From Omphalotus guepiniiformis (taxonomy: Eukaryota > Basidiomycota > Agaricomycetes > Agaricales > Omphalotaceae): 64,000 nucleotides of DNA. Under the pieces are notes generated by a model. The model searched no databases and was not told the DNA's origin. It was given only the letters and a program-made list of their open reading frames with translations. The position numbers were made by a program, and so were the translations under genes. Positions 24,424 to 34,452 of the stretch are shown here, one piece after another. The stretch spans positions 1,054,001 through 1,118,000 of the forward strand of contig JAQOOI010000018.1 of the NCBI GenBank assembly GCA_028554645.1, in the 5' to 3' direction. Each line of letters begins with the position of its first letter. Position 1 is the first letter of the stretch.

Positions 24424-24437
24424 TCTCCCCCTGACTA
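24424..24437 (-). other. element A polypurine tract
   Basis: Coding-strand TAGTCAGGGGGAGA immediately before the 3' LTR start TGATACG; it is the expected primer site for plus-strand DNA synthesis. Confidence 0.8.
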
Positions 24438-24804
24438 AAATATCGACTGTCCCAGTCGCTGGGGTCCTACTCAGGGTCTATCCCGGAAAGGCGCATCAAC
24501 CTCCCTTTTCTGGATATCACAAACTTCTTTCTGACTCATGTAGCGCTCTCCCTCCTTCTTGTCACATCACATGCCATCACGTTACCTTATTGGTAAATCG
24601 CCGCGTCTCTTCATTCCTCATCGTCCGGTTACGTTAGTTCCCGGACATACCGGTTATTCAGTTAATGGATTGCCATCGCTTCTTTGTCAAAGCTGTATGT
24701 CGTACCCTGAATAAGTGTGTAATACATCAAACTTTTGCTCTCGCGTCTTCTAGGAATGGAACTTGATACTGGCACCATTCTGAGGACCCCATCGCCGCGA
24801 GGTG

Positions 24805-24811
24805 TATATAA
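24805..24811 (+). promoter_or_regulatory. TATA box of antisense gene X1 (element A)
   Basis: TATATAA lies 64 nt before the X1 start codon on the plus strand. It supports independent antisense transcription of X1 rather than read-through from the LTR. Confidence 0.5.
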
Positions 24812-24868
24812 CCTTCAGCGCCCGGGTGTCGAACTTCAACTTTTTGCTCCCTCTTTCATCACTGGTTT

Positions 24869-27146
24869 ATGCCTATCAAGGCTGAACCCCTTGACTATAA
24901 CTCTTTAATAGTAAGTGACGCGGTACTTTTTGCGTGTCTTCTTTGCTTAGCTCCGTTTGATAGGCTTTTTCTCCTACTGCTTCTGAGGCCGCCTTTATTA
25001 TGCCTTCTTCTCAACCCTCGACTTCACGCGTACACAAACGAAGACGACGCGACGCTTCGCCTCGACCCTCTTCTACTTTGCCTTCCGTCCCGGACAGCTC
25101 ACAGCGGTCTATATCCGCCGCGGAGCTTATCTTGCTTGAACAGATCCGTACCGGGCAACTTTCCGTTCAACCTTCCGCGGTACTTCCCATTCCTTCGAAC
25201 ATTCCCGAGGCTTTAGCACCCGTACGCCGTCGTCGAGAGCGCCGTGATAAGGCTTTGTCTGTTCTCAAGAAACGTCGTGCTCGTCATCCTAGTCAATCTG
25301 CTCTGGTTAGTTCCGCGTTCGTTTTATCTGTTGTATTTAACTAACTTGCGGTAGCTTACTCCCGTTACCGCTGAGGATCAGGCGAAATTCGCCGATGACT
25401 TTTTGGCGTTCCGTGACGAGACCTATTCGCTCCCTCCCGCGACTCCTGTGCCTACTGCCGTTACAACTCGTCCGCGGCCTCCTCGTACTTTGTCTGACTT
25501 GGAGCGCCAACCCTGGCCCACACGTCTAGTAAGTACTCCTTTGTTCCTTGTCTACTAACTCTTCTTCTCATTCTTATCCTTAGTTTGACGACGAGGCGGT
25601 CGAGTCTTCCAACGAGGGCTCTCCTCCTGCTGCCAAGCGTCGCCGTGGCCCTTTGCGCAAACGAGTAGAGAGTGATTCTGAGGCTTCCGCGGAGCCTGAT
25701 AACTCCGTTGGTATTGTGGCTGCTGTATCCTCAGTGACGCGAGACTTGCCTCCCACAGCGCCAACTCCTCGCTTCGTGAGTAATTCCTGTTATTCCAACT
25801 AGTTTTACTCACTCTACTTCCCAGTCTTTTTCTCGTTCTCCCCCTCCTGTGGACTTATCGCAAGGGTTCACTGTTACTGCCGCGGAACCTTCGGTTCCTA
25901 CGAACCTTATTCCTGTCACTCCTACACGGTCCCCACTGGTGGAATCTGGTCCCGCGCCTCTCACTCCTTCTGGTGTCCCAGCCGCATTTTCTCCTCTGAC
26001 TAGTACCGTACCCGTTCCTCCTGCTGTACCTGTGCTACCTTCAACTTCCGCGGTTCCTTCTTCTGTGGCAGGACCCTCGACTTTCGTGGAGCCTCCTGCT
26101 ACTACTCAGGTTGGAACCAAGGTGAGTTCCTTCCCTGTTTAAGCTGCTTCGTTGCTTATTTCTTTTTCAGGGCAAAAGAAAAGCTTCGCGGAAGTCTAAA
26201 CTAGCGACAAAAACTACCGCGTCAACTATTCAAGAGGCCGACCGCTTTCGTACTCCCTCTCCTCGCCCAGGCGACCTCGAAACTAGACGTCGGTTCCTTC
26301 GTGAAGTCGAGGGTTACCCCCAATATTGGTACGAGAAAGTTTTCCCCGCCGCGGAGCACTTTGGTGCCTTTATTCCTCACAACCTTCATCCCATCGAGAA
26401 GGGGGACAAAGCCACCGCGGTGCCTACTACCGTAGGTGGCTCTTACGAAGGAGGGGTCCGCTGGTATACGGCTAACAACATCCCCGCAAATGGTTTCATT
26501 AACTATGACCTACCGGGTATGGTACCTCCGCTGATGACAAGTCACATTCGCCTTCGCCAGATTGTGGCTTCTTCCGTGAACCTGGTAAGTTCTTCGATAC
26601 TTTTTCTTCTTACTTCTCTGATTACTTCTTAGCCCTCCATTCGCTGTGGGTCGTGCATTATTCACGGCAAGCCTTGCGTCTTCGTCAAGGCCGGGGAGTC
26701 ATGTAACGAGTGTCTTAGCAAGAAGGACTCCGCGTGCACCTTTCGTTATGGGATTCGCAAGATCGCGTTGGAGGATGAAGCTTTTCACAACCGCGGACTC
26801 TTTTCTGCGCGCCGTATGTCTTCTCCCTTACTACTTTCCCTTTTCTCTGATCTTTCCTTTAGATGCTATGTCTCTGCAACTTGAAGCGTCAATGCTTACT
26901 GACCGCTTGAATGAACAAGTTGCCGCGATGCACGGTATTCAGAAAATGGCTCAAGCCAAGATCGACGAACTCGCGGATGTTTTAGTACAGGGTTACTATA
27001 ACTTCGGTCGCGACTATTTGACGCAGGTCCGCCTTAGTGGTGACCTTGCTCAAATGATTGTGGATGAGAAGATCCTGCCCGCCATCGAGGCTGGGCAGCT
27101 CAAATCAATCAACGCGGCATCCGAACATCAGGCATATCAGAAATAG
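24869..27146 (+). CDS. antisense accessory protein X1 of element A, Zn2Cys6-like
   Basis: Unknown family. Eight exons (24869-24910, 24964-25305, 25355-25528, 25584-25775, 25825-26121, 26171-26584, 26633-26813, 26863-27146) with 49-55-bp GT-AG introns give 641 residues in perfect phase. The first 390 residues are disordered: basic VHKRRRRDASP, AAKRRRGPLRKR, then Pro/Ser/Thr-rich. After a more structured segment (RRRFLREVEGYPQYWYEKVF) comes the six-cysteine cluster at about residues 492-522, C-x2-C-x6-C-x8-C-x2-C-x7-C. This fits the spacing of fungal Zn2Cys6 DNA-binding domains, although these usually sit at the N-terminus. A helical, probably coiled-coil tail follows. The gene is opposite to gag-pol and nearest the 3' LTR, the same place as in elements B and C. 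I infer a nuclear DNA-binding role; this is not shown. Confidence 0.72.
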
Positions 27147-27634
27147 TGGTCCCTGCCTTCTCTGTTCATTTTCTTGCTCTGGTTCCGCGGAAGTAAAAGC
27201 TCTTAGTCTCGTAGTGTTTGTAGTATCGCGGAGCTTGTTTTTTTTCTTTATTTTATTACTTGGAAATGTTATTAGCTTTGTCTCGAGTGATTTTAAACTG
27301 TGTGACATTTTCCTTGTTCTATAAAATCGAAAATATTCAATCAAGAAATTCTACGCGGCACTTTTCCCAAATTCCCGCGATTCTACGCGGTACTAAACTG
27401 TACGCGGTGCTTTCTATTCCTACGACCCTTCCCCATCTTTGAAATCACAACTGTCCCCAGTTGTTCAGAACACTCGCGACGCTTGGTAAAGTACCATATG
27501 TTCCACCGCGTCAACTTTGAAGGACGGTGCGCGGAATTAGAATTCTACGCGGACAAGTTTCCTTCTGGTCCAGACTGCCCTGGCCAGTTATAAAAGGACC
27601 TCCAAACACTAAGTTCTTCCTATCTGAATCACTT
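27147..27634 (+). other. spacer between X1 and X2 of element A, dense in CGCG motifs
   Basis: About 490 bp without a gene. It holds an unusually tight series of CGCG cores between about 27350 and 27555 (CTACGCGGCAC, CTACGCGGTAC, GTACGCGGTGC, ACCGCGTCAAC, CTACGCGGAC and others). A TATA box for X2 (TATAAAAG) is at 27589-27596, 39 nt before its ATG. Confidence 0.6.
27589..27596 (+). promoter_or_regulatory. TATA box of antisense gene X2 (element A)
   Basis: TATAAAAG upstream of the ATG at 27635 on the plus strand; a similar TATA box precedes X2 in elements B and C. Confidence 0.55.
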
Positions 27635-29074
27635 ATGTCTACTGATACTTCTTCTGTTGACGTCCAGTTTCTCGTGGAAGAGGTAGCACCTCTTTACAAG
27701 TCGTTTAGCGAGCGTCGAGTCAAACGTGGTGCCGACGATGCTAATCGCGTCGCGATGTCGTGTGCACAAAAACTCGCAAGTTTTCTAATGTTCTGCCTTC
27801 TGTTCCTGCGCCTTACTTCACTCTTTTTAGCTCGAGCTCTGGAAAGCTCACCCTGATGCCGCGTTGGCTAACGCTGACATTCGTACTTTCACTCTGTTCT
27901 TCTTTGAACAACTGCCGCGGGACCCAGTTACCGCGAAGTATACACCAACTCATCATTTACTTGGTCCGTACCGCGGTAAATGTGTTCAGTTTGGTAAACC
28001 CAAGGAGGTTCCCAAAGTCGCCGCGGCTGCTCCTGTTCCAACTGCTGTAACCCCAGTGCCCGTCAAAGGCAAAGGTCGCGTTCGTACTAGCCGCCGCGTA
28101 AGTAATCAGTTCTTTTTCTTGAATAACCACTGGTACTAAAACTTTTTCCTAGATTCGCAAGCGTATTGCATCCCAAGCTCGTATTGATAGTAGTGACGAG
28201 GAGGTTGACGACGACGCGGCGGGTAGCGATATTGCTATGGGTGACGATGAATCCCCCTCTATTGCAGATTCCACTACTAATACCACGGTAGGTCGCCACC
28301 CTACCCCGAGCCAGCTTGCTCTGTTGCTAAAACTATGTACCTCGCTTCAGACTCTCGACCTCGCAGCAGTTGAAGAAGTTACCCGCGTTGCCCCCTTTAC
28401 TCCAAAGGTTGAGCCTAGCGTCGCGGCAGTTAAAAGGGTACGACCACCATTCCTTCTCCCAATGTTATTCTGACTTAACGCTCCTTTCATAGCCTCACGC
28501 GTCGACTAATCACCTCGTAAGATATCTCCACTTTTCTGAGATACCACGCATGCTTATTACTTCACGGCAATACCTTAAGGCAGTTGCCGCGGTGGATAAG
28601 AGTACCATCAATCCTCCTGCCAAGAAAGCTAAGATGGAGGTGGTTAGTGTCGCGGCAGCTCCTCCTACTTGGGCGCACAACTTCTCTATGCTCGATCCAC
28701 CTCTGGCACCCCCTAGTACGTGTCACGTTTTCATACTGCCGCTAGCGACTTTTCAACTAACCTATCTTTTGGTAGACCCTGTCTCCACTTTCTCTAACTC
28801 GGTTGTGCAGTCACTCGTTGATCGTGCCAATCTCGCGGTGCTCGAACCCGTTAGTGGGCCTACTGATCGTAGCCTCACCATGCTGGAGTTCGAGACTCGC
28901 TCTAAACTTATCGCGGTCAACCATCAGATCAGTCTCCAGCTCCAAATGCGGGATTTGCTGATGAAGAGCTACCAGAGCATCGCGTCGCAGCAGAAGGAGC
29001 TGGTTAATAAAACTAACGTTCCCCTTATCGATATGACTGGCGACGAAGATATGCCCTCCGTGACTGATACTTGA
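27635..29074 (+). CDS. antisense accessory protein X2 of element A
   Basis: Unknown family. Five exons (27635-27775, 27831-28097, 28153-28437, 28493-28715, 28776-29074) give about 404 residues. The first intron appears to use a GC-AG donor (CTC-GCAAGT), because no GT donor keeps the frame. Features are an acidic DSSDEEVDDDAAGSD stretch, basic RTSRRIRKRI and PPAKKAKMEV patches, and a helical C-terminal part (LMKSYQSIASQQKEL) ending in an acidic tail. Position, orientation, acidic middle and helical C-terminus parallel X2 of elements B and C, but direct sequence similarity is weak, so the homology is inferred. It ends 220 bp from the end of pol, in a convergent arrangement. Within exon 4 a further small intron (28517-28579) is possible. 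Confidence 0.65.
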
Positions 29075-29294
29075 ACTGCTTCTGGAACTTTTCTTGTGCT
29101 TCCGCGACACTTTTTAATCTTCTTGTCGTGAATAGAGGTACCGCGTAACTTTCCGTTTCCCTTCCGCACTTGTATTCAACTATCGCGTAAACTTATTTAT
29201 TTCCAATTTGTCGCGTATATTTCAACATAACACGTACAGATCATACACTCGTTTTTATAATAAAACTGCCATGTGGCCCTATCTTTTGAGTGAT

Positions 29295-32200
29295 TTACTG
29301 AAAGATCTTCGGCTTCGATATCCAGTGCTTCGCGTCGTATACTGAAACGTCCGCGTGAATTTCACCATCTAGGTCTGCTTGATCGTGTTCTACGGATAAA
29401 TCTTCTTCTTCTTCTTCTAGACCTTGTTCAATTCTCAACAAGCCATCTTCTGACAAACCAATCAACTCACTTAGGTTCTCAGGGAGTTCAATGTGCGACC
29501 TTGGCCAATATGGAATTACGCGGAAGGCTCCGATTTTATTCTGGAACACCGCACCATTTAGGTCTGCCACAATGTAACTGCCACCTGTGGTACGCCTGAG
29601 TACTACCATAGGTCCTAAATAGCGCGGCTTCGTTTTAGAGTTCAAAGATTTTTCAATCTGAGTATTCCTAACTAATACCAAACTACCTGGCTTAAACGCG
29701 TAGTCTTTAATAACATACTTATACTCTTTTTCGAACTTCAACAACCGTGACCTTTTCTCGCGTGTTACGCGTTCCCGCAATTCAACTACGTGCTTCGCGT
29801 GCTTAGCCAATGCTTTCGCCCGTAGTCCAATTAGTTCCGCGTCACTTATGAAATGATCAGGATATTCTACAAGCCATGTTGCCTCAACGATATCAAAAGG
29901 TAGCGAGGGGTGCGCACCAGTTACTGCGAAGAATGGGGAGCACCCAAATCTCTTTCTTATGGTACACCTATCAGCCCACATTACTAAGTAGAAATAGTAA
30001 AACCATTTTGAATCGTCACCTCCCGCGGCCTTTATGAGACTGTGTCGCACATCATAATGCGCGTGTTCCACGATACCGTTGGCTTGGGAGTTATAAGGTG
30101 ATATGCGAATACCGCGCACGCCATATTTCTTCTCTAACCATTCCAACGCCTTTAGAAAAGGTCCGCCATTATCTGTTACTATCTCTATAAGACAGCCCCA
30201 GCGGCATATAATTTCTTCCCACAACCACTGCCCAATCGCTCTTGCGGACTCTGCTTTCAACGGTCTTCCTTCCATCCAGCCGGTTAACGCGCACCTACCA
30301 TGTACAATCAGCTTGTAGCCATTCGACGCCGGCATATACATGGTGTCAGCGTGAATTTTCTGAAAGATTGACGGTGTCTTCGTCTCGGTAGGAGGAATCC
30401 TGATCTTTGTCTTTTGTCTTACTTGGCACGTATGACAGGTCTTCACATACTCATAGATGTCTTTCTCCATTTCAGGCCACCAAAAGCGTTCCATAAGTAA
30501 GGATTTAGTAGCGAAGAAGCCGCGGTGCCCCAGACTATCATGACAAGCATGGATCATGGCGACGCGACGCGACTTCTCAACTACCAGCTTATGTTTTGCC
30601 TCAATTCCACGTCGATAGAGTTTTCCGTCTTGTATAAAGAAGTTCCGCGCTAACCTTAAAAAGTTCTTGAAGCGTTTGTTATTCTCATAGCCTACAGGCC
30701 TCTTAGAAGTGTCTGTTAGCCATTTGAAAACCTCCGCGACTGTTTTATCTTGGTTTATCGCTCCCTTCGATCGCTTAGACTCATCATACTCTGTTTCGTC
30801 AATATGCTCTGGTGGCTCCTCGAGTTCTGGTACTTCACTAGCCAAGTTCGCGGCTACAAACTGTTTTACTTCTGGTATGTCGCGGAACTCTCGTTCTTGC
30901 TTATAAGCACGCGTCAATTCTTCCTTAAAGTCGTCTACCGACGCGGCTAAACCAGTCATATAATTACTTTTCCATTCCTCTTTCTCATCAACTAATACTT
31001 GCGCGTAACCATGCTTAGAGTCAATCTTATCTACAAACTCCTCTAATTTATAGGGTTCTTGAACTTCACCATCTTCAGGATTGTCATACTCATCGTCTCC
31101 TACTTGCTTATCCCGCCGTGATAGTCCATCAGGTCCGTGAACCTTGCCTGGTACGTGCTTCAGTTTAAAATGAAACATCATGATCGACTCTATCCACCTA
31201 TTTATCGCGGCGTTTGGCATTTGATCAGGATGCTCTAACATGCCTTTAATGTACTTCGCGTCAGTTTCGATTATAAGGTTGCGAATACCAAACAACCAAT
31301 ACTGGCACGCTCGTAACGCGCGATACAAACCAAACAACTCCCGTTTCGGCTGTGAAAACCTAGCTTCGCGATCACTTAGTGTAATCGAACCGAATCTGGA
31401 GTAGAACCTTCGTCGCGGATTCTCTGGATCCACTTGACAAATATAGAACCCAACCGCTTTCCACGACGTATCTACTGCCAATATAACAGGGTCTTCCACA
31501 TCATACTTTAGTGGTCGTAATGCCTTGCTATTCTTTACTGCCTCTTTCAACTTTGCCAACGCGTCACTTTGCTCTTGTCGCCATTCGAACGGAATATCTT
31601 TACGCGTAAATCGGGTTAAAGGCTCCGCGATCTTTGCATAGTCTTTGACGAACATTCTTACTAGTCCCGCGGTGCCTAAGAATGGTCTTATATCCTTCTC
31701 TTCTAGGATATTCTCAGGTCCACCCCAGTTGGTAATAGTTTTCGCTCGTTCCGGGTCGATCTCTCTTCCTTCTCGTGTACACCTATGTCCGACCACGGTA
31801 ATCTCGCTTTTACACAATACAGCTTTGGGGCCTGAGAAAGTCCCACCACAGTACTTCATTCTTTGAATGACTCTATTCATATTGGTGAAATGTTCCCAAA
31901 TAAACCTCCGTATCCCATCATTACCAGGAATGGTCTCGTACGTACCATCTTCACTTTGATAAGTCGTTTCAGGACCGCGTACAGGAACATCATCGATGTA
32001 TGGTTGCGTAAACTCCGGGATCTCTTCTTGTAATATGTGTGTTACATCATCGTGGAAGATTGGTACTGAATTCGTCCATCCCATCGGTAGTGTTACTAAC
32101 CTCAGGGCTCCAAAGGGAGTCTGGAATGTAGTTAAGTCTCGCGATGCTATTGCCAACTCTCTTTCATCATAGCCAACATATAAATCTAGAATTCCTCCAC

Positions 32201-33260
32201 AAGCTCTACCACAGAATTTCTCCGCGAGCTCTTCAGTAGCAGGCGGTATACCAGAATGTGCTATTGTTACCGCGTTCAACGGTTCCAAACTATGTACTAG
32301 TCGAATACTCTTTCCGTCTTTCTTTAACACCGCGAACCACTTCGATCGGTAAGACGAGTTCGATGGTTCGTAAACTCCCGCGTCAATCTTTCGTCTAACT
32401 GCCGCGCATACTTCATTAAAAATACCAGGGGGAATAGGAATGTTCCTCTCAACCCAAGGTGTATGAGGTATCACGGGCATCTCTACTGAAGGAAAGAAAT
32501 CTGTTCTGAATCTTCCGCGTTCACTGTCGTCCCACGCGAACCCTTTCTCTTGCTGCATCATCATATGATGCATCAACTTCCGTTCTTCTGGCCAAAGGAA
32601 TTCTTCCTTATGTATCTCGTCTATTATCTCTTTACGTTCCTGAGTATACCTACCAGTCGGCGTGAATTCTGGAGGATTAGGCGAAAGCTGCGGCATATCA
32701 GCCAATGGATCTCCTTTAATCTCTCTTATGATTCTAAACTTCGATGGTAAATCTCCTAGAACAGGGCGTGTTTTCAACGCGACAGGTTTGTATTTCTTCC
32801 CTGCCAAGATACTAATTGGTTCGTAACGTTCCTTCCACAGCCGCGACGCGTGCCTCCTCACTTGATCTTTCATATCAGGGGATACATCAAGCATCGCGAT
32901 GCTCCTTACATCAAACAGGGGAATTTGCTGTAACTCTTCTACGCCGTCTTCTAGCTCTACTTCTTGCACCGTGAAATTTGCTTGAGAGTACGCGGCAGGA
33001 TTTTGCGCTCCATACACCGAACTCAAATAGGATCTCAATACGGGTCTCGTCGTTTCTTTATCACTTTTTAGATCAATATACTTTTCCGCGGCAGATAAGT
33101 ATAGATCGCGTAACTCTCGCTTCTCAAACTTTGATTTTTGCTCTTCGTTTATATCTGCAAATACTACATCACTTATGCCAATGGGAATACCTTCGTCATT
33201 TAATTCAAAAACCACCGCGGCTTCTCCTTGATCTGGGATCAATTCCTCGAAGCTGCTGAA
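29295..33260 (-). CDS. pol: element A pol: reverse transcriptase, RNase H, integrase
   Basis: An open frame of about 1321 residues from the predicted -1 frameshift point at 33260; it has no upstream ATG, consistent with expression by frameshifting. An N-terminal segment of about 270 residues precedes the RT, which has FFPSVEMPVIPHTPWVERNI, LVHSLEPLNAVTIAHSGIPP, LVTLPMGWTNSVP and the catalytic YIDD. RNase H follows with AVDTSWKAVGFYICQ, KRELFGLYRAL, IETDAKYIKGM and HGPDGLSRRD. The integrase has the HHCC zinc site (HACHDSLGH ... CHTCQ) and the D-D-E core in HADTMYMP, VTDNGGPF and NGIVEHAH, then a GPY/F-like C-terminal domain (PRYLGPMVVLRRTTGGSYIV). No chromodomain was seen. It copies the element RNA and integrates the DNA. 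All catalytic residues are present, so it is probably functional. Confidence 0.95.
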   Translation of the reverse strand, partial: FSSFEELIPDQGEAAVVFELNDEGIPIGISDVVFADINEEQKSKFEKRELRDLYLSAAEKYIDLKSDKETTRPVLRSYLSSVYGAQNPAAYSQANFTVQEVELEDGVEELQQIPLFDVRSIAMLDVSPDMKDQVRRHASRLWKERYEPISILAGKKYKPVALKTRPVLGDLPSKFRIIREIKGDPLADMPQLSPNPPEFTPTGRYTQERKEIIDEIHKEEFLWPEERKLMHHMMMQQEKGFAWDDSERGRFRTDFFPSVEMPVIPHTPWVERNIPIPPGIFNEVCAAVRRKIDAGVYEPSNSSYRSKWFAVLKKDGKSIRLVHSLEPLNAVTIAHSGIPPATEELAEKFCGRACGGILDLYVGYDERELAIASRDLTTFQTPFGALRLVTLPMGWTNSVPIFHDDVTHILQEEIPEFTQPYIDDVPVRGPETTYQSEDGTYETIPGNDGIRRFIWEHFTNMNRVIQRMKYCGGTFSGPKAVLCKSEITVVGHRCTREGREIDPERAKTITNWGGPENILEEKDIRPFLGTAGLVRMFVKDYAKIAEPLTRFTRKDIPFEWRQEQSDALAKLKEAVKNSKALRPLKYDVEDPVILAVDTSWKAVGFYICQVDPENPRRRFYSRFGSITLSDREARFSQPKRELFGLYRALRACQYWLFGIRNLIIETDAKYIKGMLEHPDQMPNAAINRWIESIMMFHFKLKHVPGKVHGPDGLSRRDKQVGDDEYDNPEDGEVQEPYKLEEFVDKIDSKHGYAQVLVDEKEEWKSNYMTGLAASVDDFKEELTRAYKQEREFRDIPEVKQFVAANLASEVPELEEPPEHIDETEYDESKRSKGAINQDKTVAEVFKWLTDTSKRPVGYENNKRFKNFLRLARNFFIQDGKLYRRGIEAKHKLVVEKSRRVAMIHACHDSLGHRGFFATKSLLMERFWWPEMEKDIYEYVKTCHTCQVRQKTKIRIPPTETKTPSIFQKIHADTMYMPASNGYKLIVHGRCALTGWMEGRPLKAESARAIGQWLWEEIICRWGCLIEIVTDNGGPFLKALEWLEKKYGVRGIRISPYNSQANGIVEHAHYDVRHSLIKAAGGDDSKWFYYFYLVMWADRCTIRKRFGCSPFFAVTGAHPSLPFDIVEATWLVEYPDHFISDAELIGLRAKALAKHAKHVVELRERVTREKRSRLLKFEKEYKYVIKDYAFKPGSLVLVRNTQIEKSLNSKTKPRYLGPMVVLRRTTGGSYIVADLNGAVFQNKIGAFRVIPYWPRSHIELPENLSELIGLSEDGLLRIEQGLEEEEEDLSVEHDQADLDGEIHADVSVYDAKHWISKPKIFQ

Positions 33261-34444
33261 AAACCCTGAGTCTGTTCCTTGTCTTTGCTTATAGGTACAG
33301 AACCTTTCCCTCTCTCATAGGTAGGTACAACAGCTCGCTTCTTAGTGTTAGGGTCCTGAATAACGAGGTCCTGCGTTCCATCTGCATGATTATCCACTAA
33401 ACTCTCCGTGATCGTGTCAAAAGGCCGTCCCAGTAGCAATTCATATGCGGGGTCTCGAATTACATGTACTTGTAAGTACACGGTGATTCCGCCTAGTAAG
33501 AATGGTACATTACGCGCCAATCCCAAAGACTTCTCAACACCCTTGTTAGCCGATTGCATAAAGATTACTATGTCCGGGTCCCACGATAAACCTGCTTCGC
33601 GAGCTCTTTTCTCCGATGTAGAGATAATCTGTGAACCCGAGTCTAGTAGACTTTCGATCTTCGCGGTACCATTTACCAAAGGATACACGCATCGAAGCGA
33701 CTCTGAATCTCTTGCCACGTAGATCTGAATTGGGTTATCTTTGCTTCCCAGGCTTTCCACGTACTGTTCAACTGGATCGCTAATCACAACCGCTCCTGCT
33801 GGAAGATCTCCTTCCGCCTGTTTCAGAACAAAAACTTCCGCAGTGACATTAAGGTCAGCTAACGCGACTGTATTTGCTGTTACGTGAACCTCTCCTACAT
33901 TTTCCTCGCTAAAAGGTAATAGGGGGCTTTTGGCTAGGATCTCTCTCAAACCTCCCGCGGTCTCTTCAGGCTTCAATTTGACTCTTGACTTGATCGTTCC
34001 TCTGAGTGAAATTTCTGATTCCACTACTGTTTCTTCCGCGTCAGGATGTTTAGTTAACGGAATAACAGGAGACTCCGCGGCCTTCTCATTCCTTGTCTTC
34101 CAAATTATCCCCCTCGGGTTCTCTAACCGCTCTTTCTGAGCTTTCAGTTTCTCTTGCTCAGTTGGCGAATACGACACATCAGGTACGTTCGCGTAAGGAA
34201 CCTCTGGTACGCGGCTCTTCTTCACTACTGTAGGTAGCGGAGGCATCTCGACACCATCGAATCTCAAACGTTTTTCCCTCTTGACCAACTCCTTATACTT
34301 ATCTTTCTCTAGGCTCGCGTCCTTCTCAGGTTCCGCGTCCTTTTCTTTCCACAACCGTCGTTCATTACCCTTGTTTTCAGTATCATTCTCAGGTGCCGCG
34401 GCCCTAACAGGATTTTTCTCTTTTGTAGGGGCCTGGCTTTCCAT
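33239..34444 (-). CDS. element A aspartic protease (retropepsin-like) polyprotein segment
   Basis: Frame of 401 residues with an ATG 8 nt after the gag stop; the frame is also open upstream into gag. The N-terminal 230 residues are charged and probably disordered. The protease domain has the active-site motif LLDSGSQIIS (about residue 265) and the flap/ILGR equivalent ELLLGRPFDTI. It would cleave Gag and Pol. The frame ends 19 nt after the heptamer GGGTTTT (33266-33260), where a -1 shift leads exactly into pol. A second heptamer before the gag stop suggests this protein is also joined to Gag by frameshifting. The alternative is reinitiation at the ATG. Confidence 0.88.
   Translation of the reverse strand: MESQAPTKEKNPVRAAAPENDTENKGNERRLWKEKDAEPEKDASLEKDKYKELVKREKRLRFDGVEMPPLPTVVKKSRVPEVPYANVPDVSYSPTEQEKLKAQKERLENPRGIIWKTRNEKAAESPVIPLTKHPDAEETVVESEISLRGTIKSRVKLKPEETAGGLREILAKSPLLPFSEENVGEVHVTANTVALADLNVTAEVFVLKQAEGDLPAGAVVISDPVEQYVESLGSKDNPIQIYVARDSESLRCVYPLVNGTAKIESLLDSGSQIISTSEKRAREAGLSWDPDIVIFMQSANKGVEKSLGLARNVPFLLGGITVYLQVHVIRDPAYELLLGRPFDTITESLVDNHADGTQDLVIQDPNTKKRAVVPTYERGKGSVPISKDKEQTQGFSAASRN
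33260..33266 (-). promoter_or_regulatory. -1 frameshift heptamer between protease and pol (element A)
   Basis: G-GGT-TTT in the protease reading frame, a canonical X-XXY-YYZ slippery site. The zero-frame stop follows at 33241-33239, and the -1 frame is pol. Confidence 0.65.
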
Positions 34445-34452
34445 CCTCGAAC

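Noticed and set aside
29295..33242. Chromodomain at the C-terminus of the pol proteins
   Set aside because: After the GPY/F-like part I find only acidic, non-chromodomain sequence in all three elements.
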